Shown here: piece by piece, positions 1 through 8,709 of the stretch
Position numbering within the stretch: the stretch's first letter is position 1
Layout: each line of letters starts with the position of its first letter
Source: Vanrija pseudolonga
Lineage: Eukaryota; Basidiomycota; Tremellomycetes; Trichosporonales; Trichosporonaceae
DNA: 64,000 nucleotides
Direction of reading: 5' to 3'
Assembly: GCF_020906515.1 (NCBI RefSeq)
Contig: NC_085854.1
Location: 2,046,001-2,110,000, forward strand
Translations under genes and position numbers: made by a program
Notes under the pieces: model-generated
What the model was told of the DNA's origin: nothing
Database searches by the model: none
Seen by the model: only the letters and a program-made list of their open reading frames with translations

Positions 1-975
1 GACGAGATCAAGGAGGGCATCGTGATCAACCTCAAGTGGGTTGTCCGCCGATGCATTTCTGACCCACCAGCATGCCGCTCGACAACATCCCGCTCAACCC
101 CGTCCGTCAGCGGCTCGAGCACACGATGTGAGTCGCGTGCGCTTCGCGGCTAACGCTCAGCATCCCCAAAGGATACGCCAACGACGACCACCTCAGCTTC
201 AACACGCAGTGCTCGACCCAGTGGGACGGCTTCAGACACTACCCGTACCAAGACTATCCAGAGAAGGGACAGACGGTGCACTATGGCGGGATGACCTCGG
301 CCGAGGGATCCAGCAAGGACGTGAAGCGTCTCGGGGTGGACAGTGAGTAGTGCAACTTCCTTCCCCGCTGAATGCCAGACTACACGCGCAAGCCCATTTC
401 GTCGCGAGCGCACCTCCTCGACATAGATCGTCACATCCGGATCAACGCCCTCCCGCCACTCGAGCTGTTCGACAACACGACGCCGATCCCCGTCAGCCTT
501 CTGCAGGCGTGCGCCGACGCGCAGGGGGTCGAGTTCCGCACAGGCGACATCTTGCTCGTGAACACAGGCTGGACGAAGGCGTGGTACGCGCTTGATGAGG
601 CCGGGCGCGAGGCCATGCCCCTGAGATCGCACCGCGCGTGCACGGGCGTCGCGCAGGGCGAGGAGATGCTGCGGTGGCACTGGGAGCGTGGAATCGCGGC
701 TGTCGCGTCGGATGTGTGAGTGGGGCCATTGGGTGCCTGCCCGGGAATGTCTGCTAACGAACAGCTCCGCGTACGAGGCGTGGCCGCCGAAGAAACCCGC
801 CCTGCACGAGGTCTTCCTCTCGGGCTGGGGCCTGCCCATCGGCGAGACATTTGACCTTCGCGAGCTCGCCGCCGAGTGTGAGCGCCTGAAGCGCTGGACG
901 TTCTTCTTTGCCTCGGTGGCACTCTACGTCCCCGGTGGTATTGCGAGCCCAGCGAATGCGCAGGCGTTGTTGTAG
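1..975 (+). CDS. Cyclase-family (kynurenine-formamidase-like) hydrolase, 5' end missing
   Basis: The gene enters from the left edge, so the start is outside the window. Exons 1-35, 71-139 (approximate end), about 174-342, 379-715 and 765-975 join in frame with GT-AG introns of about 35-50 nt and end at TAG 973-975. The protein contains the phrase TQCSTQWDGFRHY and later GDILLVNTGWTKAWY and ASDVSAYEAWP, which are typical of the large fungal branch of the putative cyclase family (Pfam Cyclase, related to bacterial kynurenine formamidase and isatin hydrolase). Members are metal-dependent hydrolases; the substrate of the fungal branch is generally unknown, so only the family is called. The C-terminal FASVALYVPGGIASPANAQALL is also usual for the family. 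Nothing looks broken. Confidence 0.85.
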
Positions 976-1080
976 GGGATAGAGGTGGGGTTGAGTATGT
1001 TAGTGGGCCTGGGAGCCAGATGGATTTTGGTAACTTGCGAACAACATGAGCGACACCGAGTCCACGGCTTGAAAGGCGAG

Positions 1081-1151
1081 TGTTGGGAATCATACGTCTC
1101 TTCAAAAGGTAATAGTAATCGTCAAGCTGGTAGGGCTATTACACCCCAACT
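1081..1151 (+). mobile_element. 71-bp LTR-like element (fossil, solo), copy 1
   Basis: The element begins TGTTGGGAAT and ends CCCCAACT, so its ends are inverted copies of each other, as in copia-type long terminal repeats. It is bounded on both sides by the same five bases, GCGAG (1076-1080 and 1152-1156), which is the duplication size left by many LTR elements. A second copy of exactly the same length lies at 31664-31734, with about 52 of 71 positions equal and no gaps, and its own different 5-bp duplication. No internal region or second repeat is present, so it would be a solo remnant, of the very small TRIM/SMART kind. A tiny foldback element is the alternative. The divergence suggests it is not recent. 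Confidence 0.6.
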
Positions 1152-1234
1152 GCGAGGTGAAGTGCAGTGGGGTGCGAGCCCACACCATTGCCCCGCACTT
1201 GACGAGCAAACCTCGCACCCCCAACACACATCCC

Positions 1235-1445
1235 CACCCCCGCACGGCACACAGCACACAGCACACAACACACAGCACACGGCACACAAAAACGATTCGC
1301 CCTGCTCCCGAACCCCGGCCGCCAATCCCCTTCCTCCTGGGACAGGTCCGGATTCAGCGAGTGGAATCGAACCGCCGCCGTTCGATCAGAGGGAGGAGGC
1401 AGTATTGAACTGCTACTCCGTGATCGCCAGCTGCGCACTTTACTG
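1235..1445 (-). mobile_element. tRNA-derived SINE-like element, copy 1
   Basis: Read on the minus strand, the right part carries a tRNA-like head with a perfect Pol III B box (GGTTCGATTCC, near 1363-1373) and a small anticodon-arm-like hairpin (GCAGTTCAATACTGC). This is followed by GAATCCGGACC, a GC-rich body containing GGGGTTCGGGAGCAGGG, then TTTTTGTG and a GTGTGC-rich tail. The same order (B box, GAATCCGGACC, GGGTTCGGGGAGTAGGG, TTTTGTG, GT-rich tail) is seen at 6640-6812. No plausible acceptor stem pairs with the 3' part, so this is not a working tRNA. A head from a tRNA, a shared body and a simple-repeat tail are the marks of a SINE. The limits are approximate and no target duplication was found. 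Confidence 0.45.
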
Positions 1446-1904
1446 CGATGGCGGTGAGGAGTTGAGAGCGGCTATGAAGATTCATGGCTCATGTTACGGA
1501 TTCTCACACCACAAGCTTCGACTCCCAACCAGTGCAGGCGCTGGTGCGACGGCGGTGGCGGCAGCGGGAAGCACACTCATCTCGTTCCTGCTCTCTCTCA
1601 TACACTTTCAACAGGAGGAGCTCGCCCTGCTAAATCCAGCCGAGGTCATGCGCCGCTGTGAATCAACCTCGTGGCTATTGTCCAAAGGTCTTCGAATGGA
1701 TCACATCACCCCAGCATATTTGCCGTCGCATTAGCAGTATTATTGCTGATTTTCTGGAGGAGTGTACTCGACTGCCGAGGAGCACTGTATCCATTGGCAT
1801 GTTTACTTGCTCGCGCAGGAAATGGTTCGACCACCGCCACAAGCCCAACCGTGTGGCACCCCACACACTCCTACCTCGCCGATGTCGGCGCGAATGACCC
1901 ACAA

Positions 1905-2765
1905 GGGGACATAATTGCGGCACGAGTACGGCGAGGCTCGCCGTGATGTCGCCGAACGAGCGGGGCCGTGACGCTCTCGAACGGGAATAATAGTTCAATT
2001 GCCACGAGTTCAGCAAGAGGCGTGCATCCAATGGCGGGTTTCACACCCGAGGTTCGGCGCGAGGCGCCCGAAGGACAGGTGGCTGGTATTTGTTCGGCAA
2101 CCTCTGCTGTGTAGGTGTCGGTGGGGAATCTGAGCAGCCTCGAACGGGAATTGTGGCTCAACGATTGCCACGAGTGAGTTCAGTGGCGTCGCGAGCCGCA
2201 ATGATCCCTTCGTCCTCCGGATCTGTCATCAATATCCACAAGGACAAGGGTCGCGATGGTTACGGGTTTGACACGTGCAGACCGACTAAAGACAAGCTAC
2301 ACGAACGGGAATAATCGCGAGAATTGCCACAACTCTAACTGGAGGCACGTTTCATCCTATTGCTGGCCGAGATCGGCACTCAAGGAGGCAGTGGTGACGA
2401 AAGCGGGGCGGGCGTGCTCGTTGTGCCTTCGACTCACCCGCGAACGGGAATAATTACGAGGATTGCCACGAGCTCAGTTCGAGGCACGTTTCATCCTCTG
2501 TTGTCCGAGATCGGCGCCACAGAGTTCAAGGTGACGAGAGCGGGGCCGACGCGGAGGTGTGGAGCTGTACTGCGTGTTCCTTGTGTTGTAGAGCCACAGG
2601 CTCGCCAAACGGGAATAAATTGACAATTCGCAACCCAACCTGCACCGCGAGGCAGGTCTCTAATCGTCTTGGGTCGCCGGTATCGGTCTCCAGGTTTCCG
2701 TGAGGGGCCAAACCGGGGCCGATGCGGGAGTGTTGAGCTCCACAGAGCTCCACATCGGAGACAGG
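1905..2765 (+). repeat. Diverged tandem array of ~160-bp units headed by CGAACGGGAATAAT
   Basis: The motif CGAACGGGAATWAT or a close variant starts at 1978, 2141, 2302, 2441 and 2606, a spacing of 163, 161, 139 and 165 bases. More of the unit is shared than the motif: each is usually followed by a form of ATTGCCACGAG, then GAGGCACGTTTCATCC, CCGAGATCGGC and AGCGGGGCCG. The third and fourth copies are the most alike; the first, second and fifth are worn. A partial older copy may start near 1905 (ATAATTGCGGCACGAG). There is no coding potential. The units could be a small satellite or the subterminal repeats of a DNA transposon, or binding sites that grew by tandem duplication. Confidence 0.65.
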
Positions 2766-4126
2766 ACGACGAGAGAAGTGATTGCGGCGAGTGCCACTCG
2801 GTCAGCCGGGCCGGCTGCGCACGACCAGCGGGCCAAGATCGTCGTCTGCACGTCCGAAAACGGATCTCTCGCGGTCTGTAACGACCGCAAAAGGACCGTG
2901 AAGAGGCCGTGAAGAGCCGGTTTGGTCACGATCGGACAAGAGTGGCGGGTAGACGCATTTTGTCAGCGGAATGCCGCAGATCACCGCCGCCTGCCTGACG
3001 ATCTCTGCGCTCTCAGCAGCTCCAGCAGGCCCGAAAACGGGCATGAACCGGCTACGATGGCCGCACAACGGACGTGCATCGGCTCCAATATGCCCCAATG
3101 TGCCCCAGCTGACTGCCCCGGAGGCGCCCCGATAATGCGGCATGGTCGATGTGTTACTCCAGGGCCGATGGCGCGAGCAGCTGCGCACCGCCTCGTGCCT
3201 CTACGCCGACACCGACGTACTGCACCGAGGTTCAACCGCCGTCTCCGAAACGGCAGTAGGACATGCGCCGACACGGCTGTGTCAGCACGACGGAGCGGCC
3301 ACGGCCACCACTGTGTCGAACCCGTCAACGCCGTCCGTGACCGTGGCCGAGACCGACTGCCACACTTGGAGTTCCGGCGCCGAAGCGGCCGGGTAATGGG
3401 CACAGCACATATGCGGACCCTCCTGAGGCTGAGGAGCACGCGGAGGCAGGGACGTCCACCGGGCCCCACATGCTTGGCGCATGGGAAGGTCCGAAGGATC
3501 CTCCGGGCCGCCGTACGCGGCGGGTATCATATGGCGTGTGGAGCCCGCGCTTCCGGAGCGGGCCCTGATAGGGCAGGAAGCAAGAGTGATAGCAACGCAA
3601 ACGCCAATACTGGCCCACAAATTCCCGTTCGTGCACGTTGTCCCTGGGCAAAATCGCCAACAATTCATGTATCTACCCGCGCCAACTAGCCAGCGCATGT
3701 GGGCTCGCCAAGACCCAGGGAGGGCCGTAGGTTGCCGAAGTAGGGGAGTGGGGGAGGGCAGGTGGCACTTGCTTGGCAAGGCACGGTATTGTGGCACCAC
3801 CTCGGTCCCCTCCGACTCCGCTCTCTCTGTCCCAACGCCGCCCCGCTCAGCAACGCCGATACTTCGGCGCCGCGCTAGTTGGTCGATGAAGGCATAGCCG
3901 GGAAGACCGATCCGGGCCCGAGGCGGCAGGCACGAGGTCACGCGCTTGCTGTTGCCGAGCGCGTGCGTCCGCGCACGTGTGGTTCGGCTGCTCGGTTTGT
4001 GGTCCGGCGTCCGGCGCCGCCTCAGCCAGGTAGAAACTGTGGAGTCGCCAGCTACTCACTACTGTCTGGCTCACCGCCTGCTCTTTGCCTCGCCGATAGA
4101 TCGGTCGCGATTGGAGATGAGCACGT

Positions 4127-4225
4127 AAAAATTCCCGTTCGTTGTGCCCCGCGCCGCGCTGATCTTCCCGTTCGCTGCAAAGTTCCCGTTCGCACATGAC
4201 AGCCAGGCCCAAAAATTCCCGTTCG
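4127..4225 (-). promoter_or_regulatory. Cluster of four reversed TTCCCGTTCG motifs upstream of the sugar transporter
   Basis: AAAAATTCCCGTTCG at 4127-4141 and 4211-4225, and shorter forms at 4164-4174 and 4181-4192, are the reverse complement of the motif that heads the 2-2.7 kb array. A fifth reversed copy is at 3619-3631. The four lie 130-230 bases upstream of the transporter ATG and just before its TATA-like box, the place of an upstream activating or repressing site. The core CGAACGGGAA is long enough that four copies in 100 bases are unlikely by chance. Which factor would bind is unknown. Confidence 0.5.
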
Positions 4226-4287
4226 GCGTCCACAGCTGGGGAACTGACGGCCCCGAGGGGGCCTCTGGTGGCCTGGACCTCAACCTT

Positions 4288-4294
4288 CATATAG
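4288..4294 (+). promoter_or_regulatory. TATA-like box (CATATAG)
   Basis: The only AT-rich hexamer between the motif cluster and the transporter ATG, 64-70 bases upstream of the start codon. Assigned by position and composition only. Confidence 0.35.
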
Positions 4295-4357
4295 ACCGGG
4301 ACCCCGCGGAGACAAGTCCACCATCACGACGACCACCACTCCAACCGGCAAACCGAC

Positions 4358-6417
4358 ATGTCGCCGAAGCAACAGCCTGACAAGACGGGCGCGTCGACGC
4401 CCACAAACTCGGACATCATGGCCGAGGACAAGGCCGTCGTCGAGTACTCCGAGGTCATGAACGAGGGCGACGGCAAGATGACCGCCGAGCAGGCCCGTGT
4501 TGAGGACCTGCTCCGCGCCGCCGAGGCCGCCACGCGCACCGAGCACAAGATGACCCTCATGCAGGGTCTGCGCCAGTACCCCAAGGCATGCTTCTGGAGT
4601 ATGATGATCTCGGTGGCTGTTATCATGGAGGCGTTCGACTTGACGCTTCTTGGCAACTTTTGTGAGTGGTGGATTGTGGTGGAGGCGAGTGTGGCACTCG
4701 AGTGTGGCACTTTGACTTTCACCATGCACCCCCCCGCTTCAACCTCCCTCCTAACAACTCCCAGACGCGTACCCGTCCTTCCGTAAGAAGTTTGGAAACG
4801 AGTACATCAACAAGGACGGCGAGGTCGACTGGCAGGTGCCCGCCAGCTGGATGGCCGGCATCGGCAACGCCGCCGGCGTGACCTCCATCCTCGGTGTCCT
4901 CCTCAACGGTATCATCGCCGAGCGCTTCGGCTACCGTCGCACGACGTTTTGGGCGCTCATCTGGCTCACCTGCGTCATCTTCATCTTCTTCTTTGCGCAG
5001 AACAAGGAGATGCTCCTCGCCGCCCAGTTTTGCGCCGGTTTCGTCTGGGGCATCTTCCAGACCCTCACCACGACCTACGCCGCCGAAGTTGCTCCTCTTC
5101 CTCTGCGCGGCATCCTCACAACTTGGGTGAACGCATGCTGGGGAATCGGTCAGCTGCTTGGTATTGCTATGTTGCGAGGTAAGTTGGGAATTTTACGACA
5201 TTTATGGTCATTTTTCTGACTTTTTAAGGCCTCCTCCACCGCAAGGACGACTGGGGATGGAGGGTGAGTGTTCATGAGGTCCCCCGTTGACTTTAGATCC
5301 CTTTCGCACTCCAATGGTTCTGGCCTCCTATCCTTATTGTCGTCGCTATCTTTGCCCCGGAGTCGCCCTGGTGGCTCGTACGCAAGGGCCGAGTCGAGGA
5401 GGCCCGCGCCTCGCTTCACCGCCTGTACTCGGGCGACGCGACCGACGAAGTCAACAACGCGCTCGCTATGATTGAGCACACTATCGCCATGGAGGAGAAC
5501 ACGACCAAGGGCGCGTCCTACCTCGAGCTCTTCAAGGGCACCAACTTGCGCCGAACGGAAATTGTGTGTGGCTGCTGGGCTGTGCAGCAGATGTGTGGTT
5601 CGGCCTTCATGGGCAGCAGCACTTATTTCCTTGTGAGTGGCTCCGCCAACCTGGCTCCCGTTTCTCTTTCTTTTCGTTTTACTCACACTTGCAGGAACAA
5701 GCCGGTTGGTCGGTCGAGAACGCCTTCTCCATGACCATGGGCTCGCACGCCATCAACACCGGTGGCACTTTCATCGCCTGGATCCTTATCGGTATGGGTA
5801 TCGGCCGCCGCGCTCTCTACTTCTGGGGCTGCGCCTGGATGTGCATGGTGCTTCTCATCATTGGCGGTATCTCTCTCATCGGCAACAAGGCATCGTCGCT
5901 CGCCATCGGTATCATCCTCCTCACGTGGCAGGTCGCGTACCAGTTCACTGTCGGCACGGTGTGCTACTCGCTCGTCGCTGAGATCCCTTCGCGTCGCCTT
6001 GCTATCAAGTCGATCAACCTCGGCCGTGGCTGCTACAACATCATCGGCGTCATCACCAACTCGTACCACCCGTACATGCTCAACCCGACCGCGTGGAACT
6101 GGGGCGGCAAGACTGCCTTCTACTGGGGCGGAACCTGCATGCTCTGCATGATCTGGATCTACTTCCGTCTTCCCGAGCCTGTAAGTGCTTCGCTTCTCTA
6201 CTCACCCGGTCATCAATCGCTGACACCCTGAAAGAAAGGCCTCACCTTCTACGAGCTCAACGCCCGTTTCGAAGCCAAGATCCCCGCCCGCAAGTTCCAG
6301 ACCACCGAGATTGACGTCTGGGCCAAGGACGAGAAGAACATGGGCGCGGCGGTTGCGGCGCTCGACAAGCAGGACAACGACGACGCCGCGGGTGTCGGTC
6401 GCAAGACGATGGTGTAA
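4358..6417 (+). CDS. MFS sugar transporter, maltose/alpha-glucoside permease type
   Basis: Exons 4358-4661, 4765-5178, 5229-5263, 5297-5632, 5695-6180 and 6235-6417 join in frame. The protein has a long hydrophilic N-terminus, then twelve predicted membrane segments. The central PESPWWLVRKGRVEEARASL and the end segment PEPKGLTFYELNARFEAK are characteristic of the alpha-glucoside:H+ symporters of the Sugar Porter family (yeast Mal31/Mph, Aspergillus MalP). Expected role is proton-coupled uptake of maltose or related glucosides at the plasma membrane. The exact sugar cannot be read from sequence. The start at 4358 is the first ATG after a TATA-like box, and a motif cluster lies just upstream. 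The next gene on the other strand is a polyol dehydrogenase, so the two could share a carbon-source context. Confidence 0.88.
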
Positions 6418-6639
6418 GGGATGATTTTGGGCCGGAGTGGGCGGGGGGATTAAGCGAGTGGGCGATGGTGGCGGAGGCGGACAACGAGGGAGGAAGGGGA
6501 TAGGAACGGTCAGGATTATGTCGAGGACGAGTTACGAAAACGTGGAGGGATAGTGACTAGTTGTTAAGGCTGTTGAAATCAAAATGGATGCAAGAATGCG
6601 AGCAAGGGACAGGTGCCACACGAGGAGACACAGGCCACA

Positions 6640-6812
6640 TCCACACAACAACACGCCACACACACAAAAGGAGACCGACCCTACTCCCCGAACCCGTCGC
6701 CCCACCCCTGGGGTCCGGATTCTACACGGGCTTGAACCGTGGACCTGTGCTCCTGTAAAGGAGGAACAGGCTGTTGCTGCACCCGCTTGGCTGGCGGGTG
6801 GTGCTAGATCTG
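6640..6812 (-). mobile_element. tRNA-derived SINE-like element, copy 2
   Basis: On the minus strand a tRNA-like 3' half can be followed: an anticodon-arm-like CTCCTTTACAGGAG, then a clean T arm (CACGG, TTCAAGC, CCGTG, near 6724-6740), then GAATCCGGACC, a body with GGGTTCGGGGAGTAGGG, TTTTGTGTGTGTGG and a GT-rich tail. Upstream is a 7-bp hairpin CACCCGC/GCGGGTG where the D arm should be, and no matching acceptor stem. Body and tail follow those of the copy at 1235-1445, while the tRNA-like heads differ. The head recalls tRNA-Val(UAC), but the anticodon loop does not fit a working tRNA. Confidence 0.45.
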
Positions 6813-6860
6813 CGGCAGGGGTGCTTATGACCCGTCCCAGTGGCGGCGGGTGCCGGAGGG

Positions 6861-6912
6861 CGTCATGACATCGTGCGTCATGACATCGTGCGTCATGACA
6901 TCGTGCGTCATG
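6861..6912 (+). repeat. 15-bp tandem repeat, about 3.5 copies
   Basis: The unit CGTCATGACATCGTG is repeated three times without change, followed by half a unit. Each copy holds the palindrome GTCATGAC. Confidence 0.95.
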
Positions 6913-7016
6913 CTCGCACCAGCTGTGTACCGCACCGTTGTCAGAGTAGAACATAGCCATGCATATTACAGTTCCCAGTACCCAAAGCCCCCTCCGCCGA
7001 CTACCTACACCTCCAC

Positions 7017-8425
7017 CTACTGCGGGCCGTCGATGATGACCTTGATAACGGCCTTGCCGTTGGCATCCTTGCCCGCCTGGGTGAGCTTGAACGCGTCGAG
7101 CGCGTCCTCGAACTTGTACCGGTGCGTAACGAGGGGCTTGAGGTCGACGAGGCCGCGCTCGACAAGGCTCAGCGCCGTCTGGTAGTCGCCCTCGCCGTAG
7201 CGGAACGAGCCGATGATCTTGAGCTGCTTGGCGACGACGATGAACATGGGGATCGGGACCGTCGAGGGCCCCATGCCAACCTGGACAAACGTGCCCGAGG
7301 GGCGGAGGGCGTGCAGTCCGGCGCCGATGCACACTGGCGCGCCGGTTGCGTCGACGACGAGGTCGATCGAGCCAGGGCCGGAGGCGGGCACCTTGAGCTC
7401 GGCGCGGAGGGCAGAGGCGAAGCGCTCAGAGTAGGCCTCGTTGTCCTCGCCTTCGTTCTTGGAAGGCTGAGGATGTCAGTTGTGTGCTGCAGAAGCTTCT
7501 ATCAACTTACAGGTAGGAAGACGTCGCTCGCGGCGTACTCCTTTGCAAAGTCCAGCCTGTCCTTCTGGATGTCGACGGCGATGACACGGCGCGCGCCGAG
7601 GGCCTTGGCCGTTGCCATGCAGAGGAGACCGACGGGGCCAGCGCCGAAGATGAGAACCGTGTCGTTACCACGGATACCACCGAGGTTGTACAGAGCGTGA
7701 ACGGAGACGGTGAGGGGCTCAAGGAGAGCACCGTCCTCGAAGGTGACGTTCTCAGGCAGCTTGTAGACGTAGTCGAAGGGGATCTTGACTGCGGGGTGGT
7801 TAGCGGGCACTCCGGGGCGCACGGCCACTCACAGTAGCGGCACAGCGTTCCGTAGATGAAGGGCGGGGTGGCCGCAAACGTCATCTTGGGGCAAAGCTGG
7901 GCGTGTGAGCGAGATGAATCCTCCTCCAAACATGCATCTCACCTCGTAGTGGCCGCCCTTGCACTGCACACAGGTACGACAGCCGTGTCCCGGCTCAAGG
8001 GCGACACGGTCGCCGACAGCGACGCCAGCATCAGCGGGTACCTTGGGGCCGAGCTTGACGATGGTGCCGGCCGACTCGTGGCCGAGGCACATGGGCTCCT
8101 CAACGACAAAGTGTCCGATCTTGCCGTGCTGGAGGTAGTGGACGTCCGAGCCGCAGATGCCCGTCTTGGCAATGGCTACGAGGACCTCGTCACCCTCGAG
8201 CTCGGGGATGGGGCGCTGCGGGCGGCGTGAGTTCTGGCGTTCTGGCGGCGTTGCATCTCCGGCGCAGCGAGCAGCGGTCGCGGAACTACGAGCCGCCGCC
8301 GCTGCTCGGCCCGGCGTCCCGGCGAGTAGCGCCGCTCCTCCTCCGTCCACCAACACTCACCTCGTCAAACTGCGTGTTGTACACGCCGTGAAGCACAAAG
8401 CTGGGGTTGTCGTTCTTGAGGGTCA
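7017..8425 (-). CDS. NAD-dependent polyol dehydrogenase (xylitol/sorbitol/L-arabinitol type)
   Basis: Exons (minus) 8361-8425, 7943-8215, 7833-7896, 7511-7788 and 7017-7466 give about 376 residues, normal for the zinc medium-chain dehydrogenases. Visible features are the catalytic-zinc region GICGSDVHYLQHGKIGH and GHESAG, the four-cysteine structural-zinc lobe CRTCVQCKGGHYELC followed by FAATPPF, and the cofactor loop GAGPVGLL with an aspartate (AVDIQKDR) that favours NAD over NADP. This fits fungal xylitol dehydrogenase, sorbitol dehydrogenase and L-arabinitol 4-dehydrogenase, which oxidise polyols to ketoses in the cytosol; these cannot be separated safely by eye. The first intron is 145 nt, long for this region. 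It ends toward the sugar transporter. Confidence 0.87.
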
Positions 8426-8480
8426 TGACGAGTCGATGGGGGATGAGAGAAAGAAACGGGATGCATACGAGGGGAGGGGA

Positions 8481-8487
8481 TTTATAT
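8481..8487 (-). promoter_or_regulatory. TATA box of the polyol dehydrogenase gene
   Basis: ATATAAA on the minus strand, 56-62 bases upstream of the ATG at 8425, in a 284-bp divergent promoter shared with the Bre2-like gene. Confidence 0.5.
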
Positions 8488-8709
8488 TTCCACTTGACGC
8501 CGGTTCGGATGGTTGGCCTAGACTTGCCGCCGGATGATCGGCTGAACGAGCCCAAATCCACCGAGAAAGGGCCGAGGGTCTCCCACGGTGGTCTCAGCCC
8601 TCCACCGACCCTGGACAACTCGCGCGCCCTCTCACTTTCCATCCGCGTCAAGCCAGCGAACAAAGGCGTCAACAACAACAATAAATACCATCACTGAACC
8701 CGCTGCGAC

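Larger units (their letters stand above)
976..4357. other. Gene-free 3.4-kb spacer with repeats
   Basis: No reading frame here has the codon pattern or splice structure of the surrounding genes. The stretch holds, in order, a 71-bp element with 5-bp flanking duplications, a minus-strand tRNA-derived SINE-like element, a diverged tandem array with the motif CGAACGGGAATAAT, about 0.9 kb of featureless GC-rich DNA (2.77-3.6 kb), one reversed motif copy at 3619 and four more at 4127-4225, then the sugar transporter promoter. Between 3.67 and 3.88 kb two short inverted matches (CCAACTAGC with GCTAGTTGG, CCGAAGTA with TACTTCGG) hint at an imperfect foldback, but they are too short to name. Confidence 0.7.
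6418..7016. other. Spacer between convergent genes
   Basis: Space between the stop codons of the transporter and the polyol dehydrogenase. It holds the second SINE-like copy and a 15-bp tandem repeat; no coding signal is seen. Confidence 0.7.

Noticed and set aside
1235-1290. CA-rich run as an independent microsatellite
   Set aside because: It forms the tail of the SINE-like element on the other strand and a similar tail is present at the second copy, so it is described there.
3660-3880. Possible foldback element from short inverted matches
   Set aside because: Matches of 8-9 bases at unequal distances are within chance for this length; no flanking duplication found.
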